NCBI GenBank assembly: GCA_041390825.1
Contig: JAWKPF010000049.1
Location: forward strand, 1-23,384
Length of the DNA stretch: 23,384 nucleotides
Direction of reading: 5' to 3'
From: Thermomicrobiales bacterium
GTDB taxonomy: Bacteria > Chloroflexota > Chloroflexia > Thermomicrobiales > UBA6265
Part shown: positions 1-6,301 of the stretch, piece by piece
How positions within the stretch are numbered: the stretch's first letter is position 1
How the letters are laid out: each line of letters opens with the position of its first letter
Made by a program: the position numbers and the translations under genes
Notes under the pieces: generated by a model
Databases searched by the model: none
Told to the model about the DNA's origin: nothing
What the model saw: only the letters and a program-made list of their open reading frames with translations

Positions 1-760
1 GGGTGCGCAGTTCGTGGGCAGCGTCGGCGGTGAACTGCCGTTGCTGCTCGAAGCCACGCTCGATACGCGCCAGCATGGCGTCGAAGGTTTGCGCCAACCG
101 GCCAAGTTCGTCGTCGGGTAGATCGAGCGCGAGCCGAGCGTCCAGGTCGGACGGATCGACCGTCGCGGCGAGTTGGGTGATTTGGCGTACCGGCGCCAGT
201 GCTCGGCCGGCCATGAAGTAGCCGCCACCCGCCGCCAGCAGCAGCACCACCGGCCCGGCGATCAGGAACGCCAGCAGAATCGTGTGAAGCACTTCCTCGG
301 TATCGCCTCGGCTGGAACCTACTTGCAGCACTCCGACGATCTCGCCGGAGCGCGCAACCGGCTGACTCACGATACCGATCGCGTCTCCCGTGCCCCGGCG
401 AACGTCATAGGCGCTCCCTCCGGACAACGCCTTGCGATAGCTCGTTCGATCGAGCGGTATGTCGTCGAGCGCCGTGACTGACTGATACACGATCTGGCCG
501 GTGGGATCGATCAACCGCACGAAGTGGTCGTCATTCTCGAGCTGAGCGATGCCATCTGGCGCAATTCGCAGCTGTCCGTCCGCGTGAGAAACCGCGTTGA
601 GCGCAAACGCCGTTTCGTTGCGGACCTGTTCTTCGAAACTCTCGAAGAGGGCCGACCGCAAACCGACAGAGAGTGCAGTCCCAAGCAACAACAGTCCGAT
701 TGCGCTCAGCACGGTGTACCAGAGGGTCAACCGCCAGCGAATTGGCAGCCGGCGGTTCAC
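1..760 (-). CDS. Sensor histidine kinase, N-terminal part (3' end outside window)
   Basis: Membrane sensor kinase of a two-component system, expected to phosphorylate the response regulator encoded just upstream. The reading frame is open to the window edge, giving 253 residues. Visible in order: a first membrane helix at about 11-33, an extracytoplasmic sensor region at 34-158, a second helix at about 159-183, a HAMP linker at about 184-236, and the start of the HisKA domain with the H-box DAAHELRT, so His249 is the likely phosphorylation site. The ATP-binding domain lies beyond position 1. The start is taken as GTG at 760, because it overlaps the regulator stop in a 4-base GTGA junction; this implies translational coupling. 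The sensor region (ligand unknown) has no recognisable fold here beyond a PAS/Cache-like size. Family assignment is firm, signal unknown. Confidence 0.9.
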   Translation of the reverse strand, partial: MNRRLPIRWRLTLWYTVLSAIGLLLLGTALSVGLRSALFESFEEQVRNETAFALNAVSHADGQLRIAPDGIAQLENDDHFVRLIDPTGQIVYQSVTALDDIPLDRTSYRKALSGGSAYDVRRGTGDAIGIVSQPVARSGEIVGVLQVGSSRGDTEEVLHTILLAFLIAGPVVLLLAAGGGYFMAGRALAPVRQITQLAATVDPSDLDARLALDLPDDELGRLAQTFDAMLARIERGFEQQRQFTADAAHELRT

Positions 761-1449
761 GGGTTGCCGCGCAGCCGATAGCCGGCGCCGCGCACGGTTT
801 CGATGCGGCCATGGGGATACTCGTCGTGGAGCTTGGCGCGCAACGAGCGGATATGGACATCGATGGCGTTGGTCGTCGGCGCGCTGTCGTAGTCCCAGAT
901 ATTGTCCGCGATCATGGCGCGCGTCAGCACACGATTTGGGTTTCGCATCAGGTATTCGAGGATGCGGAACTCTTTCTGACCGAGCTCGACCGGTTGATCG
1001 GCGTGCCAGACCTGCCGCGTGGCGGGATCGAGCCGGTAGTCGCCGGCCGTCAGCACAGGATCGGCCCCGGTTGGTGGGCGGCGAGTCAGGGCGCGCAGGC
1101 GTGCCAGCAGTTCGGCGAACGCGAACGGTTTCACCAGGTAGTCGTCTGCGCCGGCGTCGAGTCCGGCCACCCGGTCGGGTACGGCATCCCGGGCGGTCAG
1201 CATGAGGATGGGCGTCGCATTCCCGCGGGTGCGGAGCTGCCGGCAGAGTTCGATGCCGCTCATGCCGGGCAGCATCACATCGAGCAGCAGCAGGTCATAC
1301 GGGGTAGAGGCGATCCAGTCGAGCGCTTCTTCCGCGCATTCGGCCGTATCGACCGCGAATCCTTCTTCGCACAGACCCTGCCGCAGCAATTCGGCAAGTC
1401 GTGATTCGTCCTCGACGACGAGCACACGCATCGTTTGCATCCCATTCAC
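757..1449 (-). CDS. OmpR/PhoB-family response regulator
   Basis: DNA-binding response regulator of 230 residues, the usual length. The receiver domain (about 7-118) has the acidic pair E13/D14, phospho-acceptor D57 in LLLLDVMLPG, T85 and K107 in the LVKPF motif. The C-terminal winged helix (about 130-228) has the family signature around the recognition helix, NAIDVHIRSLRAKL, and ends in GAGYRLRG. It is co-transcribed with the histidine kinase that follows through a GTGA overlap. The start is uncertain: ATG codons at 1449, 1440 and 1431 are in frame. The one at 1431 (MRVLVVEDE) matches the usual N-terminus of the family and has a weak GGGA eight bases upstream. Targets are not known; a candidate direct-repeat site lies at 3322-3343. 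Confidence 0.95.
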   Translation of the reverse strand: MNGMQTMRVLVVEDESRLAELLRQGLCEEGFAVDTAECAEEALDWIASTPYDLLLLDVMLPGMSGIELCRQLRTRGNATPILMLTARDAVPDRVAGLDAGADDYLVKPFAFAELLARLRALTRRPPTGADPVLTAGDYRLDPATRQVWHADQPVELGQKEFRILEYLMRNPNRVLTRAMIADNIWDYDSAPTTNAIDVHIRSLRAKLHDEYPHGRIETVRGAGYRLRGNP

Positions 1450-1510
1450 GCATACGCCAACGGTAGCGCAATCGGATGAAATGGCAATGAAACACGGAGC
1501 GCAGTTCTCT

Positions 1511-2443
1511 CTAGGCGGGGGCGTCCTGGGCAGCGAGGCGTTGCTTGTCTTTTCGCCACCAGCGCACCATGTTGACCAGAATCCCGACGATGAGGATAAG
1601 GAAATAGAGCACCAGGGTGGTGGTCACATCCATCCGCACTTCAGCGGTGTTGAACTCTTCCGCCGTTCGCGAGGGCGCCACCTGCAGCGATTCGACACCC
1701 TCGTCGGATCCGACCCCGGTTGTAGTCGAGGTCGCCACGTCCTTTGAATCGACATAGGTGTATCCGCGGTTGTCGCAGACATCGCTGCCTTCATAGGGAT
1801 TGAACCCGTCGGCTGTGGGAGCGCAGACATTGGCGGTGTCGAAGGTCAGATGTAATCCCGCCCGGTCCAGCGCGTCGCTCCGGAAGAGGAAAAAGATCAC
1901 CGGGAGACCGATGATCAATCCCCATGTCAACCAGAAGAAGATCCAGTTGTTGACCAATTTGTTGCGGGTGAGCTTTTCCTTGCTTGGGGGAACGGTCAAC
2001 TTCAGCGCATTTCGCATCGATGTGCTGATCGAGTCGCCATGGCCACCCGACCCAGGCTTGCGCAGCGAACGCAGCAGCATGACGGCTCCGGCGACGAGAA
2101 TGGCGTACCCGATGCCGAAGAAGAGCTCGGTGTGCCCTTTGTCGGCGTTGCCCGCGCGCAGAGCGCCGGCATAGATGGCGGTGAACCCGGCGGCGATCGC
2201 CGCAAAGGGCAGCACGACCTTGAGCAGAATGAGACCCAGCAACGACGTTTCTGGCCGAACCTTCAGTTCGGCGTTGACGCAATCGCGCAGAGCCTCGAAC
2301 TCGCGCTGCATCCGATCGATCTTTTCGGAATCGGTCTCGTTCTCGGGGATCGGTATCGTGGGACGGCAAATATCGTAGGCGTCAGGATCGTACTGACTCC
2401 CCACTGCGCTGGAAGGACGTTGTGCTGCGTCTGCGGTTGCCAT
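1511..2443 (-). CDS. Hypothetical membrane protein with four predicted helices
   Basis: I do not recognise this 310-residue protein. It has a polar N-terminus (1-65) with a short charged, helix-prone stretch at 38-60. Four hydrophobic segments lie at about 67-92, 107-126, 167-187 and 273-293. Between the third and fourth is a hydrophilic region of about 85 residues with two cysteines (C207, C223), probably on the outside. The C-terminus is basic (RWWRKDKQR), which suits a cytoplasmic end. The start ATG at 2443 has only a weak AAGAG upstream. The gene lies between the two-component pair and a PAP2 phosphatase on the same strand, with gaps of about 60-100 bp, so shared transcription is possible but not shown. 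No catalytic motif is visible. Confidence 0.75.
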   Translation of the reverse strand: MATADAAQRPSSAVGSQYDPDAYDICRPTIPIPENETDSEKIDRMQREFEALRDCVNAELKVRPETSLLGLILLKVVLPFAAIAAGFTAIYAGALRAGNADKGHTELFFGIGYAILVAGAVMLLRSLRKPGSGGHGDSISTSMRNALKLTVPPSKEKLTRNKLVNNWIFFWLTWGLIIGLPVIFFLFRSDALDRAGLHLTFDTANVCAPTADGFNPYEGSDVCDNRGYTYVDSKDVATSTTTGVGSDEGVESLQVAPSRTAEEFNTAEVRMDVTTTLVLYFLILIVGILVNMVRWWRKDKQRLAAQDAPA

Positions 2444-2540
2444 CTCTTGGTATCGATCATACCGGCAACGCGCGCAAAAAGGAATGACCTCGAGCTTGCG
2501 CCTGGTCTCAGAGCAACCTGGTTTGTCGCGGCCCTCGTCG

Positions 2541-3218
2541 TTAGCGTAGGGGGTGATTCGCAGGAACCGGTTGCCGATCGAGCGTGTGCAGCGCCGTGAT
2601 CGCCAGAATCAGACACGCGCCAGCCACGAGCGTTCCCGCCAGCACATCGGTCAGATAATGCACACCCAGATAGACCCGACTGAACCCCACGGCCGCCACG
2701 ATGAGCGCTGCCATGACCGGCGGAACGTAGCGCGCCCGGCCACGCAGCTGTGACACCAGCACGGCCGCCAGCAGGCCATAGGTGATCACCGCGGTCATCG
2801 TGTGACCGCTCGGAAAGCTGTAGCCACCAGCATCCTGCAGATGAGGCACCACAGATGGCCGCGCTCGCTCGAACGTCAGCTTCAGTCCGGTTTCGAGTGC
2901 CTTGGCCAGCACGAAAATGCCGCCGATGGCAACGGCCGTGCTGAAGCGGCGGTGCCAGACGAGCCAAAGCAGGATGCTGCCGCAGACAATGGCCGCGCAC
3001 CAGCTTGCCCCCAGTTCGGTAATGGCGCGCACCGCTTCGGTGCGGTCCGAGGTGGCGAACTGCCGGAGCTCCAGACTGGTCGTGCGGTCGAGCCAGTAGC
3101 GGCGATCCATCACCACCTCTTCGGCCAGCAGCGCAAAAAGGGAAAAGAGACCGATCACGCCGGCAAGCGCGAGCGCGAACCGGCTGCGGAGTGGAGATCC
3201 CGGGGGAAACGCGAACAT
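2541..3218 (-). CDS. PAP2-family membrane phosphatase
   Basis: Integral membrane phosphatase of the type-2 phosphatidic acid phosphatase superfamily, 225 residues, acting on a lipid phosphate or diphosphate such as undecaprenyl pyrophosphate or phosphatidate (substrate inferred from the family only). All three signature motifs are present: K113-x6-R120-P121, PSGH at 136-139, and S180-R181-x5-H187-x3-D191. H139 and H187 are the expected catalytic histidines. About six hydrophobic segments are visible, the first at 14-32. The start at 3218 has no strong ribosome site; the sequence upstream is pyrimidine-rich, so a different start is possible. The gene is divergent from the dioxygenase-like gene at 3446, with about 227 bp between them holding two direct-repeat pairs. 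Confidence 0.92.
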   Translation of the reverse strand: MFAFPPGSPLRSRFALALAGVIGLFSLFALLAEEVVMDRRYWLDRTTSLELRQFATSDRTEAVRAITELGASWCAAIVCGSILLWLVWHRRFSTAVAIGGIFVLAKALETGLKLTFERARPSVVPHLQDAGGYSFPSGHTMTAVITYGLLAAVLVSQLRGRARYVPPVMAALIVAAVGFSRVYLGVHYLTDVLAGTLVAGACLILAITALHTLDRQPVPANHPLR

Positions 3219-3252
3219 CAGGAGACCTGCCGAGACGCAAGGGCCAATCGAT

Positions 3253-3282
3253 TCGAGAACGATCGACCGTCGAGAACGATCG
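3253..3282. repeat. 13-bp direct repeat in the divergent intergenic region
   Basis: The 13-mer TCGAGAACGATCG occurs at 3253-3265 and again at 3270-3282, a period of 17 bp. It lies between the divergent PAP2 and dioxygenase-like genes and could be an operator, but nothing else in the sequence identifies a regulator. Confidence 0.5.
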
Positions 3283-3321
3283 CGAAGTATAGAAAGTATT
3301 GCCGCGGTCGGCGAGTTCCGT

Positions 3322-3343
3322 CGTTCAGCATCCGTTCAGCATC
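3322..3343 (+). promoter_or_regulatory. Candidate OmpR-family binding site: 11-bp tandem direct repeat
   Basis: The 11-mer CGTTCAGCATC is perfectly repeated head to tail (3322-3332 and 3333-3343), about 100 bp upstream of the dioxygenase-like gene start. Tandem half-sites with an 11-bp period are the usual binding arrangement for OmpR/PhoB-type dimers, and such a regulator is encoded at 757-1449. The repeat is seen directly; the link to that regulator is inference. Confidence 0.4.
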
Positions 3344-3445
3344 TTGAGCAAATTCCCAGCCTGCTCCCCGAAAACTCAAGACCGCCACTCCTATCGTTGC
3401 TGCATGAGGGTGATCGAACCCGTCTGTTTACTGGAGGATCTTTGG

Positions 3446-4435
3446 ATGAACCAATCGGACAATACGGTCAGCGCGCAGGAGCGGAGTTTCTCCGCCCAGG
3501 ATGTGCTGGCAAGCCGGCGCACCGTGCTGGCGGCGGGGGCTGCCGCGGCCACGGGCGTTGGTATCAACAAACTCGGTGTACTGGCCCAGGACAGCGCCTC
3601 CACTCCGGCCTCGGGCGCGGCCAGCACGGCGGCCAATGCGTGCGTGCTCACCCCGGAACTCACGGAAGGTCCCTACTTTCTCGACGGAGACCTGATTCGG
3701 AAGGACATCACCGATGGCCGCCCGGGCGCGCCGCTTCGATTGAAGATCCTGGTCAACAATGCCACCACCTGCCAACCGCTCACCAACGCCGCTGTCGATA
3801 TTTGGCACTGCGACTCCCATGGCTACTACTCCGGCGTCGAAGGCAACAATCCGGGCCCGGATGCCGATCAGGCTGTTATCGAAGAGGCAGCCGATCTCCG
3901 ATTCCTGCGCGGCATCCAGCTCACCGACGAGACAGGGGTCGCCGAGTTCCAGACCATCTATCCCGGTTGGTACTTGGGTCGCACCATTCATATCCATATG
4001 AAGGTCGTGGAAGAAGGCGAGGCCGGCAAGACCTATGAGGGCGGCGAAACCATTCACACCGGTCAGCTCTTCTTCGACGATGCCATCTCCGAACAGGTTT
4101 TCCTGCTCGAGCCCTACGCCGGCCGCCCGGACGAGCAACGCACAACCAACGACGAGGACGACATCCTTGGCGATCATGACGATGAACCCGGCTTCTTCCT
4201 CGACCTGCAGCCCGTCTCGGATGACTGGCTGACCGACGGCTTCGTCGGCACCATCACCATCAGCGTCGACCCGGACAATGTTTCCCAGGAAGGCATGGGC
4301 GGCGGAGGGCCGGGAGGTGGTGGCCAGGGGGGCGGCCCGGGCGGACCGCCGCCGGATGGCGGTCAAGGCGGTCCAGGTGGTACCCCACCGGACGGCGGCC
4401 CGGGAGCGCCGCCCACCGAAACTACGACAGCCTAA
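3446..4435 (+). CDS. Tat-exported intradiol ring-cleavage dioxygenase-like protein
   Basis: Secreted member of the intradiol dioxygenase superfamily, which cleaves catechol-type rings with a non-haem Fe(III). The start is ATG 3446 with GGAGGA seven bases upstream; a longer frame opens at 3299 but lacks a ribosome site. The 329-residue product has a twin-arginine signal at about 22-48 (SRRTVLAAG, then an Ala-rich core). The core domain spans about 66-278. Likely iron ligands by alignment to protocatechuate 3,4-dioxygenase are Y128 (in HGYYSG), Y176 (in PGWYLGR), H182 and H184 (in TIHIHMKV). The last 45 residues are an unusual Gly/Pro/Asp repeat tail ending in TETTTA. Exported family members often have unknown substrates, so the aromatic substrate is not predicted. 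No ring-degradation pathway genes surround it. Confidence 0.88.
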   Translation: MNQSDNTVSAQERSFSAQDVLASRRTVLAAGAAAATGVGINKLGVLAQDSASTPASGAASTAANACVLTPELTEGPYFLDGDLIRKDITDGRPGAPLRLKILVNNATTCQPLTNAAVDIWHCDSHGYYSGVEGNNPGPDADQAVIEEAADLRFLRGIQLTDETGVAEFQTIYPGWYLGRTIHIHMKVVEEGEAGKTYEGGETIHTGQLFFDDAISEQVFLLEPYAGRPDEQRTTNDEDDILGDHDDEPGFFLDLQPVSDDWLTDGFVGTITISVDPDNVSQEGMGGGGPGGGGQGGGPGGPPPDGGQGGPGGTPPDGGPGAPPTETTTA

Positions 4436-4456
4436 TCACATTTCTTGCGGGGGTTG

Positions 4457-4492
4457 CGCCTCCGGTGGATCGGAAACGATCTGCCGGGGGCG
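4457..4492 (+). terminator. Strong hairpin with GAAA tetraloop after the dioxygenase gene
   Basis: The 15-base arms at 4457-4471 and 4478-4492 pair along their whole length if G-U pairs are allowed, and a further G-C pair closes a GAAA tetraloop. It starts about 20 bp after the stop codon. The following tract (TTCTCGT) is only weakly U-rich, so termination is likely but not certain; mRNA 3'-end protection is an alternative. Confidence 0.55.
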
Positions 4493-4517
4493 TTCTCGTA
4501 TCCGAAATCGATTAAAC

Positions 4518-4529
4518 TTTTGATCAAAA
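4518..4529. promoter_or_regulatory. Perfect 12-bp palindrome upstream of toxin-antitoxin module 1
   Basis: TTTTGATCAAAA is a perfect palindrome in an AT-rich island in otherwise GC-rich DNA, 30 bp before the antitoxin start. A second TGATC follows at 4533-4537. Phd/YefM antitoxins generally bind palindromes at their own promoter, so this is a plausible autoregulatory operator overlapping the promoter. Confidence 0.5.
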
Positions 4530-4559
4530 TAGTGATCGACTGAGAACAGGAGCGCTCCG

Positions 4560-4889
4560 ATGGTGCGCACGATTTCCGCAACCGAAGCCAAAGTCAATTT
4601 CGGGGCAGTGACCCAGCAGGTCATCGATGATGGTGAGCCGGTGGTCGTCGAGAACCATGGGCGGCCAAGCGTTGCCATCGTACCGGTGCAGCAGCTCGAG
4701 CGGCTGGCTGAATTGGAGGAGCTCGAACGTCGGAGGCAGTGGCTCGAGCGCGCGCAGGCGCTCCGCTCGCGGGTGCGAACAAAGAATCAAGATCTTACCG
4801 AAGAGCAGGCAGATCAGATCGCGGATGAAATCGTACGAGATGCCGTTGACGCTCTTTTCGAGAAGGGCACTGTGCGGTACGCGGAGTAG
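4560..4889 (+). CDS. Type II antitoxin, Phd/YefM family (module 1)
   Basis: A 109-residue antitoxin expected to bind and neutralise the PIN toxin that follows, and to repress the shared promoter. The N-terminal 55 residues show the Phd/YefM fold pattern: TISATEAKVNFGAV, then a strand-turn with GEPVVVENHGRPSVAIVPV. The rest (about 60-109) is charged and helical with an EEQADQIADEIVRDAVD segment, the usual toxin-wrapping region. AGGAG lies seven bases before the ATG. The stop at 4887-4889 is three bases before the toxin start, so the two are surely translated together. It resembles the antitoxin at 5517 over its whole length (ISA-E-K---GAV at the start; Q-ADQ--DE/QE and DAV-EK near the end). 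Confidence 0.88.
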   Translation: MVRTISATEAKVNFGAVTQQVIDDGEPVVVENHGRPSVAIVPVQQLERLAELEELERRRQWLERAQALRSRVRTKNQDLTEEQADQIADEIVRDAVDALFEKGTVRYAE

Positions 4890-4892
4890 TCG

Positions 4893-5342
4893 GTGCTGCT
4901 TCGTGTCGTCATCGATGCCAACATCTTTATCAGCTACCTTCTCTCGCCCGACGATCGTTTCGGCGCCATCGCTCGCGTTTTCGAATCGATCGGATCCGGC
5001 AGGTATCAATTGGTCAGGTCCGAGCGACTGATCTCAGAAATCCGTACCTCGGTTACAGGGAAGCCCGAGCTGCGAAAGCGCATCTCAGATGCGGACCTCG
5101 AAGAACTCATTGCCCTCGTCGAAGCGGTCTCGATTCCGCTTCCTGACCATCCAGACGTCATTGCTCCCCCGATCCTGCGAGATCAAAAAGACGATTACCT
5201 TCTGGAAGTGGCGCACCGGGCAAATGCCGACTACCTGGTTTCTGGAGATCGAGACCTGCTCGATATTCGCGACCAACTCGATCGCCCGCAGATCGTGACT
5301 CCGCGCGCGTTTCTTGAGCTCATGGATGCCAAGCTCATGTAG
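4893..5342 (+). CDS. PIN-domain toxin of type II TA system (module 1)
   Basis: A 149-residue PIN-domain ribonuclease, of the subfamily annotated as putative toxin-antitoxin toxin component, PIN family. Family members cut RNA with a Mg-bound acidic cluster; the target RNA is unknown here. The acidic residues are in place: D8 in VVIDANIF, E49, D100/D101 in RDQKDDYLL and D119/D121 in SGDRDLLDI. The start is GTG at 4893, just after the antitoxin stop; no separate ribosome site is visible, consistent with coupling. The 3' end overlaps, on the other strand, the 3' end of an LLM-oxidoreductase remnant (stop at 5335). It is a paralogue of the toxin at 5855, most similar in the C-terminal third. Confidence 0.88.
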   Translation: MLLRVVIDANIFISYLLSPDDRFGAIARVFESIGSGRYQLVRSERLISEIRTSVTGKPELRKRISDADLEELIALVEAVSIPLPDHPDVIAPPILRDQKDDYLLEVAHRANADYLVSGDRDLLDIRDQLDRPQIVTPRAFLELMDAKLM

Positions 5343-5439
5343 TTGGGGGACGGTCCGCATGTTCCATCCGCTCCAGCACCCGCCCAAAGGCTTCGTACCC
5401 CGCGACTGTGATCGGATCGATCCAGCGCTGGATGGTCAG
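5335..5439 (-). pseudogene. Remnant of the 3' end of an LLM-class oxidoreductase gene
   Basis: On the minus strand this 34-codon stretch, ending in a TGA at 5335-5337, reads TIQRWIDPITVAGYEAFGRV and continues to ADRPPTT. It matches the extreme C-terminus of the intact LLM protein at 6302-7252 (HVQLWIEPNTVAGYQAFGQV) at roughly 60 percent of positions over about 25 residues, and both end at the gene stop. Upstream of position 5439 the similarity stops abruptly, where the promoter region of TA module 2 begins. It has no start or ribosome site and cannot be a functional gene. The match is visible by eye; its origin (duplication or insertion) is inference. Confidence 0.8.
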
Positions 5440-5451
5440 AAGCGATCCTGG

Positions 5452-5507
5452 TTGTCCAATGAATCGCGTATTCTATTGTCCAATAACCCGTACGATTCGG
5501 AATTGGA
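5452..5507. promoter_or_regulatory. Repeated TCCAAT half-sites upstream of TA module 2
   Basis: TTGTCCAAT occurs at 5452-5460 and 5476-5484 (24-bp period), and the inverted core ATTGGA at 5502-5507, ten bases before the antitoxin start. The last two form an inverted pair spanning 5479-5507. This is the expected place for an antitoxin operator; it differs from the TTTTGATCAAAA palindrome of module 1, which would suit non-crosstalking regulation. Confidence 0.45.
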
Positions 5508-5516
5508 TCAGGCCCC

Positions 5517-5852
5517 ATGGAAAAGACGATCAGCGCCAGCGAACTGAAAAACAGCCTGGGAGCAGTTCTGCGCGAGGTTCGGAGTGGCGGCGAGATCCGC
5601 GTCATCGAGCAGCGCGGGGCACCCGCTGCGGCAATCATCTCGATCGACGATCTGCGACTCCTCCGGGACGCAAAAAAGCGGCAGCGGCAGGAGCAATTGC
5701 TCGATGAGATGCGGCAGTTGACGGCGCGCCTTGCAGAACAGCAGCAAGGCATGACACCAGATGAAGCGGATCAGATGGTCCAGGAACTCAGCGACGCGGT
5801 CATGGATGCAGTGGTCGAGAAGGCGCGCCATCGCTTCGAGCAGTTTTCGTAA
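5517..5852 (+). CDS. Type II antitoxin, Phd/YefM family (module 2)
   Basis: A 111-residue antitoxin paralogous to the one at 4560. The N-terminus TISASELKNSLGAVLREV and the strand pair GEIRVIEQRGAPAAAIISIDDL fit the Phd/YefM DNA-binding domain. The C-terminal half is a long charged helix (KKRQRQEQLLDEM, then TPDEADQMVQELSDAVMDAVVEKA) that would wrap the toxin. The ATG at 5517 has only a weak CAGG before it. The stop is two bases before the toxin ATG. The divergence from module 1 in both protein and upstream operator-like sites suggests the two pairs have separated in specificity, which is inference. Confidence 0.88.
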   Translation: MEKTISASELKNSLGAVLREVRSGGEIRVIEQRGAPAAAIISIDDLRLLRDAKKRQRQEQLLDEMRQLTARLAEQQQGMTPDEADQMVQELSDAVMDAVVEKARHRFEQFS

Positions 5853-5854
5853 GG

Positions 5855-6298
5855 ATGCGCGTTCTCGTCGATACAAATGTCTACGTCAGTAGGCTCCTGA
5901 TAGGTAGCCGACCCTTCTCAGCAGTATCCCGCCTCATCGACGCAGCGATTCTGGAGGAATACATCCTGCTCCTGCCGGAGGAAGTGCTCGATGAGTTGCG
6001 TGGGTTGCGTGAACAAAAAGCGTATCTCAGAGACCGCGTCACCCAACGAGATGTCGACGATCTCATCCGTGTTTTGCAGAGTGTGGCGGTGATCCTTTCC
6101 CGACAGACGCATCCTATTCCGGCGGCACTTCGCGATCCCAAGGATGACTTCGTGCTGACTGCGGCCGTGCTCGGGGATGCCGACTATCTCGTGACCGGGG
6201 ATCGAGATCTTCTTGACATACGAAACGTCATCATACGTCCCAGCATATTGACGGTGGCCGAGTTTCTCACCGTGCTTCCCTCGTCACACAGAGCGTAA
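5855..6298 (+). CDS. PIN-domain toxin of type II TA system (module 2)
   Basis: A 147-residue PIN-domain RNase with the acidic residues D6 (LVDTNVYVS), E43 or E47 (PEEVLDEL), D94/D97/D98 (LRDPKDDFVL), and D115/D117 (TGDRDLLDI). It shares with module 1 the C-terminal pattern LRD-KDD, ADYLV-GDRDLLDIR and RP-I-T--FL. The stop codon (6296-6298) lies only three bases from the stop of the convergent LLM gene, the same tail-to-tail junction as module 1 with the LLM remnant. No terminator separates the convergent pair, so antisense overlap of transcripts is likely. Confidence 0.9.
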   Translation: MRVLVDTNVYVSRLLIGSRPFSAVSRLIDAAILEEYILLLPEEVLDELRGLREQKAYLRDRVTQRDVDDLIRVLQSVAVILSRQTHPIPAALRDPKDDFVLTAAVLGDADYLVTGDRDLLDIRNVIIRPSILTVAEFLTVLPSSHRA

Positions 6299-6301
6299 AC
6301 G

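Noticed and set aside
3299..3445. N-terminal extension of the dioxygenase-like gene to ATG 3299
   Set aside because: No ribosome site, and it would place the twin-arginine signal about 70 residues from the N-terminus.
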